From assembly GCA_963921935.1 (NCBI GenBank), contig OY998185.1, positions 30,782,487-30,846,486 on the forward strand: a DNA stretch of 64,000 nt, read 5' to 3'. A program made the translations under genes and the position numbers. Below the pieces are notes generated by a model. The model saw only the letters and a program-made list of their open reading frames with translations, was not told the origin of the DNA and ran no database searches. This DNA comes from Galeruca laticollis (taxonomy: Eukaryota; Arthropoda; Insecta; Coleoptera; Chrysomelidae). How positions within the stretch are numbered: position 1 is the first letter of the stretch; each line of letters opens with the position of its first letter. Below are positions 23,611 through 35,889 of the stretch, piece after piece.

Positions 23611-23820
23611 TTAACGGTGCAATTTATTTACTAGGACATTTTCGGAATATTTTGTTATTTTATTTTTCCTACAGCATTCTTTAAACAAATTGTATTTTGT
23701 TTCGTAAATATACACAGATTTTTGGGGCAATAAATCATTAGTAGCATTCTGTGCTACGTGTAATATGTTTGATGGTGTATTTTCAAAATAATCTCCTGAT
23801 AGATCATCAGAGGAATCCAT
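23611..23820 (-). pseudogene. Crypton-like recombinase N-terminal fragment
   Basis: A 69-codon frame from ATG with LLPQKSVYIYETKYNLF and KITKYSENVLV. This matches the layout of the N-terminal region of the recombinase-like protein at 38794 (IIPEKSRNRYEKVNKMFKNW). It diverges and stops after ENVLV, so only the start of the SAM-like DNA-binding domain is left, or an intron begins there (CTA followed by GTAAAT). Unlike other TE fragments here it has no frameshift within its length. Confidence 0.5.
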
Positions 23821-24190
23821 CTTTATAATTATATGTACCTACCTATTCAGTTTTCTAAAAAAAAGAATCTAAAATAACATCATAGTCTCCTAAAAATGTT
23901 CACTACTTAAATATAAATACTTTTGCTTACCCTAGGTATAGTCGGATGATCTCAATTTCAAATTTAAATGTCAGATTGAATGCACAAAGAAATGTCAGTC
24001 ACTCACAGTCAACTTATAGGCACCCTATTCTATTATTTTCCAGAACCCAATAATTATTACGTATGTACTTTACTGAATTCTATATGTCTCAATCTCCGAT
24101 TTAAAGAATACTCAGATTTAATATCCGTTTATTATACCTACCTATATTTTTATAAGACTTGATAAAACTACATACAATTTGGAACTTCTT

Positions 24191-24241
24191 CTTTACGCAC
24201 TAGTGCGTAAAGAGTTTTTCTTTACGCACTAGTGCGTAAAG
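24191..24241. repeat. Two tandem 22-bp perfect palindromes
   Basis: 24191-24212 and 24220-24241 are the same 22-bp palindrome centred on GCACTAGTGC with arms CTTTAC/GTAAAG, seven bases apart. A related half follows (TTTACGCACTCGAAAGTGTG). Probably TIR-derived, but no transposase lies next to it. The rest of 23821-24796 shows no gene. Confidence 0.85.
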
Positions 24242-24796
24242 TAAAGTTTTACGCACTCGAAAGTGTGTCTAAAGTACACACTTAACGCATGATAGTAGAA
24301 AATAGGTATTTTCATTACAATTCGATTTGTATGTTTATTATTGAAGGCGTTTTTTAACTTGTACTGTATATATTAACACAACGTTCGTTTCTCATTTGAA
24401 AACAAACGTGAAAACAGTAAAACGATTTTTATTTATACATACAAAAAACAATCTGAGTGTTCAGTCCACATATTTCTACGTTGCCAAATATACAAAAAGT
24501 AAATATTTTAACCGGTTTCAAACTGACAACTAGAACAATTACCAGCATTAAAATAATATGTTCAACAAATAGATCGGATTAATGATCTTGATCTGTTACA
24601 ACCTCTCGAATTATAATTAAAAGTTTCTTATAACTTTTATCGTGTTTGAATAATGTTTTTTACAATTAATATAAATGTACAATGAAAGCCGGCAACATTA
24701 ATTTTACTTCAGTGAATTTAACGTTCAGTGAATAATTCTTTCTTCTTTCACTGTTTCTGATATCCTGTTAATACCTACAATGAACTTATACTTGTC

Positions 24797-25254
24797 ATTA
24801 GCAAGAATAAAAATACAGCTAAAAAATTCAATTTTTTTCGCAGAGTTCTTCATGTTTCAGCAGAGATACGGAGTCTGCTATGCATTATTCATATCTGGGG
24901 CCAGGTGAATTTTAAAATTAGAATGCTTGATCTACAATTTACTGCCTGGTAGAGGCCCTAGACCCATTCAATTTTTGGAGAGCGAGGTTAGGATAAAGCT
25001 GTCGAAAAGATCTCGTGGGCATTTTAATGTTTGATTGATTCGCATTAATTTTAGGTTATCATCAAGAATAAAAATACAGCAAAAAAAATTTACAACAAAA
25101 TTTTTTTTTTTCGCAGAGTTCTTCATGTTTGAGTAGAGATACACAGTCTGGTATGCATCATTCATATCTAGGGCCACGGGGATTTTAAAGCTAGAATGCT
25201 TGAACTACAATTTACCGTCCGGTAGAGGTCACTAAACCCATTCAATTTATGGAT
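24797..25254. repeat. Tandem duplication, two units of about 190 bp
   Basis: 24797-24982 and 25060-25254 align throughout: AAGAATAAAAATACAGC, TTTTTTTCGCAGAGTTCTTC, GAGATAC, TATGCAT and GGTAGAGG recur in order. They have clearly diverged. Non-coding. Confidence 0.8.
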
Positions 25255-25308
25255 ACGGCAAGTGGTCGCGTTGAAAAAGAATGCCCCGTATATATAAACA
25301 TACTCGTA

Positions 25309-25318
<10 letters not shown>

Positions 25319-25358
<40 letters not shown>
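25319..25358. repeat. (TA)n microsatellite
   Basis: About 20 TA units, 150 bp from a hammerhead-like motif. Confidence 0.96.
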
Positions 25359-25359
<1 letters not shown>

Positions 25360-25509
25360 CCAAAAACAAAAAGTTGGCAGTTAGTCACGGCTGACTAGTT
25401 AAAAAATAAAACTTCAAAGAGTGGTCTTTGTTAAAAACCCTCAAACTCGTGGGGATAGCAGCCAAAAAAACTTTACAGGTTAGAGATAAAGTGAATCAAA
25501 TAGTACATT

Positions 25510-25549
25510 ACCTAAGCTTTCGAAGAGCATTGTCTTCATTCTCAAAGGC
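25510..25549 (-). ncRNA. Variant hammerhead-ribozyme-like motif (U3-A8)
   Basis: Inverted relative of 5666-5705. Stem I GCCU/AGGU (one wobble), core UUGAGAA, extra U, stem II GAAGA/UCUUC now fully Watson-Crick where the other copy has G-U, then GAAA, AGCU and U17. The surrounding 25430-25680 block also matches 5510-5790 in reverse. Confidence 0.45.
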
Positions 25550-26043
25550 TATAATAAACCAGAAAGAAAAAATCGGTTAACTTAATAAAGAAAACAATTT
25601 CTGAAATCAATACGACTTACTTGTAGTGTTGATTTAAAATTAAACTCACATTTCACAAATTGCAGGAAAACTTTCATCCACTAAAGATTAAACTATTGAG
25701 GAATACAAAATCAAATAAAAATAGCTCCGAATGCCAGTGGCGTAAAAAATGGGAGGGGAAAGGTGACATATTCTTCCAAATGTACACCACTGGATCAAGC
25801 ATTGAAACATGTTTTTCCATCAAAATATGCCCTTTTACATTTAAAAAAAATCTGCCAAATGTCAGATCAATATATTCATCCATTTTAAAGTTATCAAATT
25901 AAAACATAAAAGTTTTCATAACTTTAACACCCTGTATTTCGTAAAGTAAATGAGTTGGACCCCTCAATCCCTATATCATCTTGTCCAATTTTACGAGAGG
26001 TATCTACATGCAAACGTTGTAAGTGTCATTTGAAAACACCCTG

Positions 26044-26052
<9 letters not shown>

Positions 26053-26097
<45 letters not shown>
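26053..26097. repeat. (TA)n microsatellite
   Basis: About 22 TA units, after an ACACCCTGTATATAT transposon-like end. Confidence 0.96.
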
Positions 26098-26098
<1 letters not shown>

Positions 26099-26150
26099 CG
26101 GATACAGAATTAAATATACTCCACGCGTTATTCTTTCATCTCTTAATTGG

Positions 26151-26157
<7 letters not shown>

Positions 26158-26239
<82 letters not shown>
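26158..26239. repeat. (TA)n microsatellite
   Basis: About 41 TA units, one of the two longest arrays in the window. Confidence 0.97.
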
Positions 26240-26243
<4 letters not shown>

Positions 26244-26312
26244 GAAAAAAGATATTTGCCAACTTATTTGTAATGGATATTTTTGTGGGGATGTGGCATA
26301 TATATATATATA

Positions 26313-26571
26313 GGGTGGACCGGATTTAATTGACGTATACAGAGATCTCGTAAACCGCAATAGATACAATATCGATTAAATGGAGAAAAAGTTTGGTATA
26401 TTTATGGGGAATTAGATGTTTCAAAAAATTTGAAATATCTCCAGAGATATTCGACAAAATCCGAAAAGGGTCCTTTTCGTTTTTTAAATGTGTCGTTGTT
26501 ATTATAAAAGACATAAAAAATTATTCTCAACTTTTTTTAATAAACGAGATTTTTTATGAATTACCATGCCA
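26313..26571 (+). repeat. Left terminal inverted repeat
   Basis: About 260 bp, matching the reverse complement of the right arm. The outer 70 bp are essentially identical (GGGTGGACCGGATTTAATTG...), with scattered small indels further in. The next 690 bp (26572-27264) hold no recognised gene. Confidence 0.9.
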
Positions 26572-27264
26572 CGCTCGTACTACAAAATTTCATATACCTA
26601 CTCGTGGGAAATGTATGTCATTTCATGCTCATTGTACAATATACTATAACGTATTTGGTGATCAATTTTGGTTTAAATCCCGAACAAGAAGATCTATTCA
26701 AATGTATGATCAATATTTTTCATGAATTTTTTTACTATTTAAGGCGTAAACAATGTCGCGTATATAAATACGCATCTGGTAATTTTAAAAATTCAGCAAT
26801 TATTTTTGTCTGATTACCAATTTTGTTAATTCCGACTACTTTCTTCGAACATTTTCCTTTTTGGTAATTAACAAATAATTGTTCTATATCTGGTGGTCTA
26901 AGCAGAATATATTTTTTAGAGACCTCGTAAAACATACAAGGAATTACAAATGATCTGGGTTTGTTTATCAATTAAATTAACTTGAAATTTATTTTCTAAA
27001 TCTTTAACATGATTTATTTTTAAAATTTTCAATTCTTGACGAGGAAGTCCTCCAGGAATTGCAAAAATGAACACTAACCAAAATTTTATGAAAATTACTA
27101 TTTATAATACAAATATCAGCAATAAAAATAAACGCATGAAGCGGGGATTGAGCCAACTTATTCCCTTCTGTATACAGTCAGACACGTACGTTAACAAGCT
27201 GATCCATCACAAACTTATATGAATACTGCTGATATACAGCATTATAAAGACACCTACTGCTTTT

Positions 27265-27963
27265 AAATGAATTACTTTGAACGATTTACTGATGGTAGGT
27301 CCGGTAGTACAAAACGATTTATTTTCTATTTCACTAAAGTTTAGATTACATAATGTCGCGTTTACCGGAGACATAGAAAAAATGTATAGGCAGTGCTGGA
27401 TTAGATCGGAAGAGAGGAATTTACAAAGGATAGTTTGGAGAGAGAATTCGAAACAGGAAATAAAACATTTTACTCTGAATACAATTTCGTACGGAACGGC
27501 TCCAGCGTCATATTTAGCGCGTCGTACATTAATTCAATTATTGTCCAATGAACACGAAAAAGATTTTCCTGCGGCAAGTGAGTCCATAAAGAATGATTTT
27601 TATATGGACGATTTAATAACCGGTGCGGAGACTGTTGAACAAGCTATACAATTAAAGTCTGATATTTCCAACATTTTAAAATCGGCCGGTTTCATTCTCC
27701 GAAAATGGGCATCAAATCGTACTGAATTATTAGATAATGCAAACACGGACTTGAATTTAGAGACTCAGATTTTTATTGTTGAGGATGAAATTATCACTAT
27801 ACAAGAGCTTACCTGTAACACAGATTGGCGGCATATTCTTACTCACCTTAATCCAGCTGATATTATTTCTAGGGGTAGTAACGTGACTACCTTATTAGAT
27901 AATAGTTTATGGTGGCACAGACCTGAATTTTTGTGTAATGCAGAAAACACTTGGCCTATTTAG
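27265..27963 (+). pseudogene. BEL/Pao RT with deleted RNase H
   Basis: RT motifs SLNDLLMVGP-type start, FTGDIEKMYRQ (motif A) and FYMDDLITGAETV (catalytic YMDD) are intact. After FILRKWASNRTELLD the frame jumps to an RNase H end (HILTHLNPADIISRGSN), so most of RNase H is deleted in frame. The YMDD differs from the YIDD of the other BEL copy. Confidence 0.85.
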
Positions 27964-29414
27964 TCAGGTTAAATCGACAAATTTACCAGAAAAACGTGAA
28001 CCTTCAAAATTCACGTTAACTGCTTATGAAGGGGATTTTATAGTTAACAGTTTTTCTAATTTTACAGTTCTACATCGGGTATTTACTTACATGTTACGAT
28101 TTATAAACAATTGTAAAAAATCCAAAGACAAAATTAAGGGTAAATTAACTGTAAATGAATTAAATGTTGCTTTAAACTTGTTACTCGAGATGGTTCGAGG
28201 TCAAGTATTTTCAAAAGAATTAGAACAACTTAAGAAACGTAAACCGCTAAGTAATAATAGTGAGCTTTTATCTTTAAACGTTTTTCTAGATAACAAAAAT
28301 TGAATTAGAGTAGGAACAAGAATTAGAAATTCTACGGAAGGTTTTGATAGAAAACATCCTATTGTTCTGCCATCGACTCACCCTGTAACTAAATTAATTG
28401 TAGAATATTTTCATAAGAGATATTTACACGCAGGTCAACAGGCAACACTTTGTGCCATTCGTAAATATCATTGGCCTATTCATGACCGAGCAACTGTACG
28501 AAAATATTTAAAGAAATGCATAGTTTGTTTTAAGGCCAACCCTGTAAGTACTAATCCTTTGATGGGGGATTTGCCGATGGCGCGGATTACTAAAGCTAGG
28601 GCATTTTCCGCAGTGGGAATTGATTTTACAGGTCCTATTTAAAAAAAAAACAGTTTCTTAAGAAGTTTATAAAATCATACATCTGTATTTTCGTTTGGAT
28701 GTGCTCCAAGGCGGTTCACATTGAATTGGGGACTGATCTATCAACAGAGAGTTTTTAAAATTGTTTAAGAAGATTTACTTCGCGACGAGGCTTGTGTACT
28801 GACCTTTTTGTGACAACGGTAGTGATTTTCTAGGGGCTGAAAGCGAACTAAAAATTCTCATTAATTATTTTAACAAAGATTCTAGTATTCAAAATTATTA
28901 TTTGGAGAATTCCATTAAATGGCATTTCAACCCACCATATTCACCTAATCAAGGTGGTTTATGGGAATCATGTGTAAAATCGACCAAAACTCATTTAAAG
29001 CGCATTGTTGGTAAATCTACCTGAAAGGAGGATTTGCACACTGTATTGTGTCAAATCGAAGCGTGTCTTAACTCCAGACCCTTGCTTCCATTATCTCTCG
29101 ATCCTGAAGACTATACAGCCCTAACTCCAGCCCACCTAGTAATGGGTGACACTTTGATGGTTCCACCGATGAGAGATTTGTCCAACACACCTGTAAACCG
29201 TTTGAAATCCTTTGAACATATGCAGCAGATCTTACAACATTTCTGGAGAAGATGGTCTTCCGAGTATCTCACCACCCTACAACAGAGATCCAAGTGGCAG
29301 ATAATCAATCCGGGTATAGCTCTAGGTGATTTAGTGCTTCAGAAGGAGGAGAATCTACCTCCGCTTCGATGGAAACTTGGCAGAGTGCCTCTCATGTATG
29401 CAAATTACCGTTAG
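27964..29414 (+). pseudogene. BEL/Pao integrase
   Basis: A pre-integrase segment (about 27965-28303) is followed by the zinc region HKRYLHAGQQ and CIVCFKANP. The first catalytic Asp is in VGIDFTGPI, followed at once by a stop. The middle (28640-28850) is shifted and full of stops. The last part includes NPPYSPNQGGLWESC (catalytic Glu), a nonsense codon at about 29022, then ACLNSRPLLPLSLDPEDYTAL and the PPLRWKLGRV tail. Confidence 0.85.
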
Positions 29415-29469
29415 AGGACTAAGACTTAATTGGCTGTTGAAGATTAGTGACTTCAAGGCGGGCGGGATA

Positions 29470-29772
29470 TGTTGTACCCGTTTTCGTTTAATTGGTTACG
29501 CCCCTGGCCGGCACACATCGGAACAAGCGTAGTGGAGCCGAAACGGTAGAAGCGCGCGCCGCAAGTGTAAGTGCCATGCGCGATAAGACAGACTTTTCCA
29601 ATTCATTCGTAGATATACAGACATTAGAGACAGACAACATAACATGTTTATTTTATTTTGTAACTTAACATACAGTCCATTTATTTGTTTTATTAATTAA
29701 AAGTTCAAAAGAAAAAAAGGAGTTTATTTAACACCAAAAAATAACCAGCTACAACGAGTTGAATACTCAACA
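29470..29772 (+). repeat. BEL/Pao 3' LTR (approximate end)
   Basis: Begins TGTTGTACCC right after the purine tract. A possible end ...CAACA at 29772 would give short inverted ends TGTTG/CAACA. Its GC-rich first half (GCGCGCGCC near 29550) stands out from the AT-rich surroundings. The end point is inferred. Confidence 0.5.
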
Positions 29773-31111
29773 TCACTCATTTTACTAAAATATTTTCTTG
29801 AAAACTAAAGAAATATTTTGACAAGTTATCTTGACGTTCCATTGAAATTGAAAAAAAGAAGAGTTGACGAGCACTAAATGCAAATACTGATTGGTAGATT
29901 TCATATACATTCTAGGATATAAATGAAATCATATCCGTTCAGTTAACCGAAATAGCCTAGATTTCCATTCTGTAAATTGTGCAGAAAATGGATAATATAC
30001 ATGTGGGTGTAGAAAAAAATGTAAACAGTCTCGTTGAATATTAATTTATTATTTGTAATTTTGTAAACATAACCCAAACATCTCAATCATGTATTATAAA
30101 ATGCAAAGGGCATGCGGGTCAATTTCTACCGATATGTCGACTGGGTTAAATAGTTGGACGATTGGTAAAATTTACCGCTAGCATCTGAACGACCCGACAA
30201 GATCTAAGCATCTGATCGCATAAAACGCGCCCGACGTAGCATCTGAATGCACCCTTACATTTGACATAACCAAATGACATTTGTATTATAACGTCAACTG
30301 ACGCTCTTGTGAGGACGATACAATTCGATGATTTTACGAACGGTGCTCGAGAATATAATTTTAGGAACTATTCGCAAATAGAGCATTCAGAGGCTTGCGT
30401 ATGCATGACGTTGGGAACGACGTCAAGAATAACGCCCCGATTCGAGATTCAGGGCATCAGTGTGGATGAAACTCAATTATCGACCCCCACACCTGCAAGA
30501 AATGAATCACCGGTGGCGACATTGATTTTCTAACCGAAATATCGAAACCACACATGACCAACGTTCAACTTTAGCAATATTTTTACAAAAGTTACAACTT
30601 TTATTTTTTAGAACTGAATATCTTTTTAATAAATACATGGAAAATTATCATTGATGCTGCTACTGGAAGACCATATATGAATTATATGGCAAATGTATGC
30701 ATACTTTGCCCGTAGATATTATATATTCCAATTCATTAAAAAATATAGAACTGCGGGGAGAGAAAAAATACGAAAATTTCGGTATAAGAGTGTCTGTCGA
30801 CTAGTGCAAAAATATATAAGAGAGGGCAAAGTCGAGACGTGACATGGAGCGAGTGACATGCAGTCACTCTTGATTTTCATAAAATATTTCCTAACGTAAA
30901 GTTGAATACACTCTATTTTCTTACACGTTTGTTTCTATCTTTATTATTTCTAGATTTACATTCACGATTTTGGTTGAAAATAATGTTAGCCGTGGATGTC
31001 ACAACCAAAACTTTTGTCAAATCTCTTATTTATTTGTCAATTGAAAGAGGGGTTACTAGGTATTTCCTTTGATTTTTCAGTTTCAAATGATTTAAAAAGT
31101 AAATAAATATT
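29773..31111. other. Non-coding spacer inside the TIR element
   Basis: No recognised gene. Near 30188-30255 the octamer GCATCTGA occurs three times within 70 bp. An unremarkable 74-codon frame lies at 30309-30533. Confidence 0.4.
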
Positions 31112-32163
31112 ATGGCTCGTTACACTGACGAAGAAAAGAAATATATGTAGGATGTGTACATAAAATGTCGTCGAAATGAATTACAGGCAGCTCAGGCCTA
31201 TTTCGAATTATATCCAGAAAGACAGCAGCAATCGTCAAGGATATTTTCGCGTATATCAAAGACTATGAGAGAGTGTAGCAGTGTTAGAAAAAGGAGAACC
31301 AAATATCAGGTACGAGATACGGTTAACGAAGTTGATGTTCTTGCTCAAATTTACATTAAACCCGAAAATTCGACTAAACGAATAAGTAAAGAATGTGCAG
31401 TAGGTACTTCCACGATGAAAAGAGTTTTCAAGAAATATAAATACCATGGGTATAAATTTCAGAAAGTGCAGAAACTACACGCTGGAGACTTTGAGAGAAG
31501 GATGACGTTTTGTCGTTGGTGGAGACGAACATTATTCCGTGATCCATATTTTAACAAAAATATACTTTGGACTGATGAAAGTACATTTACTAATAGTGGA
31601 ATATTTAATCCAAGAAACAAGCATTTCTATACCACGCGAACCCCCATTTAATAAGGGAAGTTCGGCCATAGGTCCATTTTTCGCAAAATGTATGGTGTGG
31701 TCTAATCAATGATCAAATTTTTGGACCAATATTTTTGGATGGTAATTTAAGCCAGTTCCGATATTTAGAGTTACTGCAGGAAGTATTCGATGAGATGTCC
31801 CTAGAAACAAGACGAAATCTTGATTACTTTATGCAGGTTGGCTGTGGTGCGCATAATGCGAGAAGAGGTGTACAGTATTTAAATGAATATTTTGGAGAAG
31901 ATTGGATTGGTACCAACGAGCCAACAAGATGGCCTCCTCGATCCCCATGCCTTAACCCCATAGATTATTTTGTATGGGGCTTCATAAAAAACGAAGTTTA
32001 CAGCAAAAACATGCCAATTAATATACTAGAACTGCGTCAACGAATAGTAGAAGCATTTCGAAAAATTACTCCCGAAATGGTTAATACAGCTACATCTCAT
32101 GTGTCAAGGAGAATCGAACTATGTATTGCACAAAATGGACGTCATTTTGAACAAGTTTTATAA
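31112..32163 (+). pseudogene. DUF4817-type Tc1/mariner transposase
   Basis: ATG at 31112 (MARYTDEEKKYM), a TAG near 31148, then the helix-turn-helix region AAQAYFELYPERQQ and SSRIFSRI typical of DUF4817 N-termini. The catalytic core shows ILWTDESTF (first Asp). The second motif reads YFMQVGCGAHNA, where QDGAPAH is usual, so the second Asp is Val. The third reads WPPRSPCLNPIDYFVWG and keeps its last Asp. A frameshift lies near 31650-31670. It is dead by three independent defects. Confidence 0.85.
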
Positions 32164-32534
32164 CTGACTTTTTATTGAAGTTTTAATTTATGTTTAACTT
32201 ATTATTATCTTGGAGTGTCGTTTGTAAATACATCATTATTTATTCATTGTCTTTGAGTTTCAAAATAAATTGTTGAATTTAATCATTTTCTCTCAAAATT
32301 CTTATTTAATGCCCAATATTTAAAATTATTAATTTGACTTCAGTAAAGAAGAGCAGACTTAAAAAAGATGTTGATTTTTGAAAGAGGAAACGTGGTAGAA
32401 TCGTCAAGTACGCTATATCATTGTATGTATCTATTCAAAACGTAAAAAATATTGCAATAAAAAATCCAGGTCCGTATTTAAAAATATGAAGTTGATGATG
32501 ATCCTGTAAATACGAAACGTCGTATAGAAATTTT

Positions 32535-32767
32535 TGGTATGGTAATTTATAGAAAACCTCGTTTATTGAAAAAAGTTGAGAATAATTTTTTTATATCTAT
32601 AACGGCACATTTAAAAAACGAAAAGGACCATTTTCGGATTTTGTCGAATATCTCCGGAACTAGTCGAGATATTTCGATTTTTTTTGAAACATTTCTCCAT
32701 TTAATCGATATTGTATCTATTGCGGTTTACGAGATCTCTGTATACGTCAATTAAATCCGGTCCACCC
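32535..32767 (-). repeat. Right terminal inverted repeat
   Basis: Reverse complement of 26313-26571. Ends CCGGTCCACCC followed by TA. The stretch 32164-32534, between the transposase stop and this arm, is AT-rich and empty. Confidence 0.9.
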
Positions 32768-34221
32768 TATATATATATATATTGTATTGGTTTCTATATT
32801 TATTTATTATTTGAAACTAAAAAATCATTAAGCATGTATACCAACTCTATCAAAGGGTAGGGTTCAATTGCGCCATTCAAATTTACTCTAATTATTGGAT
32901 TGTGAAATTAAAATGGAATTTTTTAAACATAGAAATTTATAAACAGAAAATGTGTACAGATATACTACAAAAACTTAAACTACTATTACTATGGAACAAT
33001 TAAAATGTTTTTTTTTAAATAAAGGCCTATTTTGATTTAGAGATCTCTAATATAATATTTTAAAATGGTACCTTTTATTTACTAAGTTTGTATCCACTTC
33101 AAACTAATCTTCACTCACAATTTCTTTATTGTCGTACCATTCAAATAAGCAAACCTGGAGCTGAAGTAATATCACCATCGCCCATCATCCACGGATGCAC
33201 TATTGAAGGTACTACTCCAGAATTAAAATACGAATCGTACTCTTCTCCTCAATAACCTCAGCTACACTTTTTATCTACAACCACAGTTCCAAGAAGTGAA
33301 CTTTCACCTTTCCTTTCCAGTCCTTCTCAAATGTCGATGTTTTCTCTACCGCATATATAGAATTGCACCACGGATCAAAACTGCAATTAACCCTTTTGCG
33401 GAGATCACTTGACGTTTATTATCTACTAAAACTTTTCAAAAGTGAGTTTAACTGTTTAGGCTATATTTTTTATAAGTTTTTCTTTATATTTTACCACATT
33501 TTCGAGTAAAAATATAATATTCTTTCTCTTTGACGTTTTCCAAATCAACTGACGTTTTTGATTCCTATCATAATCTATCTCGTTACGGGTTGCCATCGAA
33601 ACTTTTCTATATCGTATGAATTGTATAAATATTGTGTGATTAACGACGATTCGCTGTTTATATTACAATAAACCATGAACTTTTAAGCCGTTCATGAAAC
33701 ATGAAAATGATATTTTAGTATTAGAGATTAGAATATATACAGATGAATATTTTTATACATATAAATACTAACATAACTTATTTACTGTTTATTAAAAATT
33801 CCTGAAATCCCTTGCATAAAACAACATATTTACTAACTATATGAAAATTTGACGTGTTTTTTTAAAAATTATTTTAAATTTCATTCTAATTTCGACGGAT
33901 TCTTTTGAAATTATATCATGTACTGAATTATTAATTTCCGTTGAATCTGAATCAGATTTCAATATTTTCGATTCTGATGGTTCAAAGAGTATATCGTCTG
34001 TTTCAATATCTTTGGTCAGATTTTTTTCAGTATTGTGGTGAGGATTTTGTTCACTGTTTTTACTATCAGCATCTATAATTGATTTAGACATGTTTTTTTA
34101 CAATGTATAAATATTCGTTAAAATGATGGCTAATAAAGTACAAGATGGAAAAATCAATATGACTTATTTCACTAATACTATTAATCCTTATTAAATTGAA
34201 TACAACCAAATGAAACTGCTT

Positions 34222-34223
<2 letters not shown>
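32768..34223. other. AT-rich region without recognised genes
   Basis: The only open frame is an 84-codon acidic Ser/Asp/Glu-rich peptide on the minus strand at 33837-34091 (MSKSIIDADSKNSEQNPHHN start). It has no domain I recognise and could be chance or an exon. Confidence 0.4.

Positions 34224-34277
<54 letters not shown>
34224..34277. repeat. (TA)n microsatellite
   Basis: About 27 TA units at the left edge of the LTR-like copy. Confidence 0.97.
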
Positions 34278-34281
<4 letters not shown>

Positions 34282-35818
34282 TAATACATATCCTCTATCT
34301 AAATTCTAAAGAAAATATTGAAATAAAGAAAAATTTGCTTATTTGGTTGTAATACTAGTGATACACACTGTATTATCAATAATTTGAAAGGTTCAATATA
34401 CCAATAAAATTTGACATTTCAATTTCATATGACATTAATGCTGAATGGACTTAATGATAGATATATTTTAAAACGATTTGAAAACAAGAATACAGATGTC
34501 TCTGTTAGCAAAATGGCATTTATACTAAAACAATGAAAATATCTCTTTGTATATGAAAACGTAAATTTGTATTTTTAAAAAAAAAAGAATTTTTGGTAAC
34601 CAAAGGAGAGGAGAATTATTTATTGAAACAGTTTAGTTAGTTGATTTTGATATTCCCGAGAGACAACATCAAATAAGAGTTGTCTCAAATTCAATTCAGT
34701 ATATCAGAGTAATTTGTATGATTATCAGTTCTACATATTTTGCCTTTTGTAAAGCCAGTGCGTGTATTATTCGCAAAGAATTACAGCGTTAAAGTGCGAG
34801 TGGTTTTTCCGGTTTCTAAATTATTGATTTAGAAAAGTTGTTCCTGAAATTCTAAAAGGTGTTTTAGAATACGAACGAGTCTACCAGAACCTAGTTGGTG
34901 AGTCCAGTCCATATTATCTATATTATTTCTAGAGAATTAATAGGCCTTTATTAAAAATATTTCGAAAATAGATGCATCTTATGATTAAGTACTTACATTG
35001 AAATTATAAAATTCTACGTCAAGTGAAGACTATTTTGGAACAGACAATTTACAAGGAAATTTGCGCATTTTATATTCACATATATCAATTATAAAAGTAG
35101 ACATGTTTGAACTTTTGGTTAAATTATTTAGATAGGAAATTTCTAATTATAGGTTGTTTAATATTAAGGTTTGATAGAAAGTTATATCTTTGGTTTATGC
35201 GTTTATATTTTTTGAAAAGTTTTAATTTTGTAATTGTTATCTGATAATAGATTATATAAATTTGAATTCAAAATCTCTTTGGTTCTTTTTTCATATTCAT
35301 TCTCATTATATTTGATAATTTTTATGCTAGAGAAAATTTAGTATAATTAGTGACATTTGGTTAATTTCCTGACAGTAAATTTCATATATGTCATAAGAAT
35401 TTGATTGTCTTATAGTGTATTGGACAAACAGTTATTTTAGGTTTGGAATAGTGCAATACGTAATTTGGAAATTTATAAATTTGAATTCTTATTTGAAATC
35501 TTTGATCCCTCCCTGAGTTAAGAGTGAGTTAATTGATTGTGTATTGATTTATTTTTCATAATATAAAATTTAATATTTATCTGAGCCGGGCATATTAATT
35601 TGACAACTGCTGTCATAAAATTTAATAGGTTATATTTAGCGGTAAAGGTGTTTTCACATTAGTGCAGTTACTATCACAAATTGTGACGACAGCAATAAAT
35701 AAAATTCACATCATATAAATTCATATTCATATATAAAATCATAATAAAATTAGTAAAACACATTAGATATATTATAATTGTCACCCGAACGTAGGGCAAA
35801 TATTATTAAAGAATTAGA

Positions 35819-35823
<5 letters not shown>
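34278..35823 (+). mobile_element. Gypsy-like LTR copy, subfamily A
   Basis: Colinear with 57584-59090 but well diverged. Shared landmarks: GATACACACTGTATTAT (34352), a purine tract AAAGGAGAGGAG (34602), AGAGTTGTCTCA (34676), TAGTTGGTGAGTCC (34893), TTGATCCC.CCCTGAG and GCCGGGCATAT (35585). It ends TGTCACCCGAACGTAGGGC (35780), which resembles a primer-binding site. No coding region. Flanked by (TA)n on both sides. Confidence 0.65.

Positions 35824-35885
<62 letters not shown>
35824..35885. repeat. (TA)n microsatellite
   Basis: About 31 TA units at the right edge of the LTR-like copy. The next 2.1 kb (35886-38039) is non-coding; GCGCACACTGTATAAATATAA near 36090 recalls LTR-type sequence. Confidence 0.96.

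Positions 35886-35889
<4 letters not shown>

Larger units (their letters stand above)
27265..29772 (+). mobile_element. BEL/Pao remnant, 5'-truncated, with 3' LTR
   Basis: Starts abruptly inside the RT domain and runs through a shortened RNase H and integrase to a purine-rich GGCGGGCGGGATA tract and an LTR starting TGTTGTACCCG at 29470. It has several nonsense codons and frameshifts. It is a different subfamily from the element at 17-23 kb. Confidence 0.85.
26313..32767 (+). mobile_element. Tc1/mariner-type element with long TIRs, loaded with insertions
   Basis: Both ends read TA-GGGTGGACCGG in inverted orientation, each inside a TA run, as expected for TA target duplication. The arms are 26313-26571 and 32535-32767. 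The only transposase inside is the DUF4817-type pseudogene at 31112-32163. The 6.45-kb length includes a BEL/Pao remnant (27265-29772), and probably other insertions, since transposase elements of this kind are usually 1.5-2 kb. That the transposase belongs to these TIRs is inferred from nesting. Confidence 0.75.

Noticed and set aside
26157..26369. Open frames coding runs of Ile-Tyr (also at 4976, 16146, 46755, 57493)
   Set aside because: They are translations of (TA)n arrays.
32488..32526. Hammerhead motif with UUGAUGA and GAAACGUC
   Set aside because: No stem II forms between the two core parts; probably a decayed relative at best.
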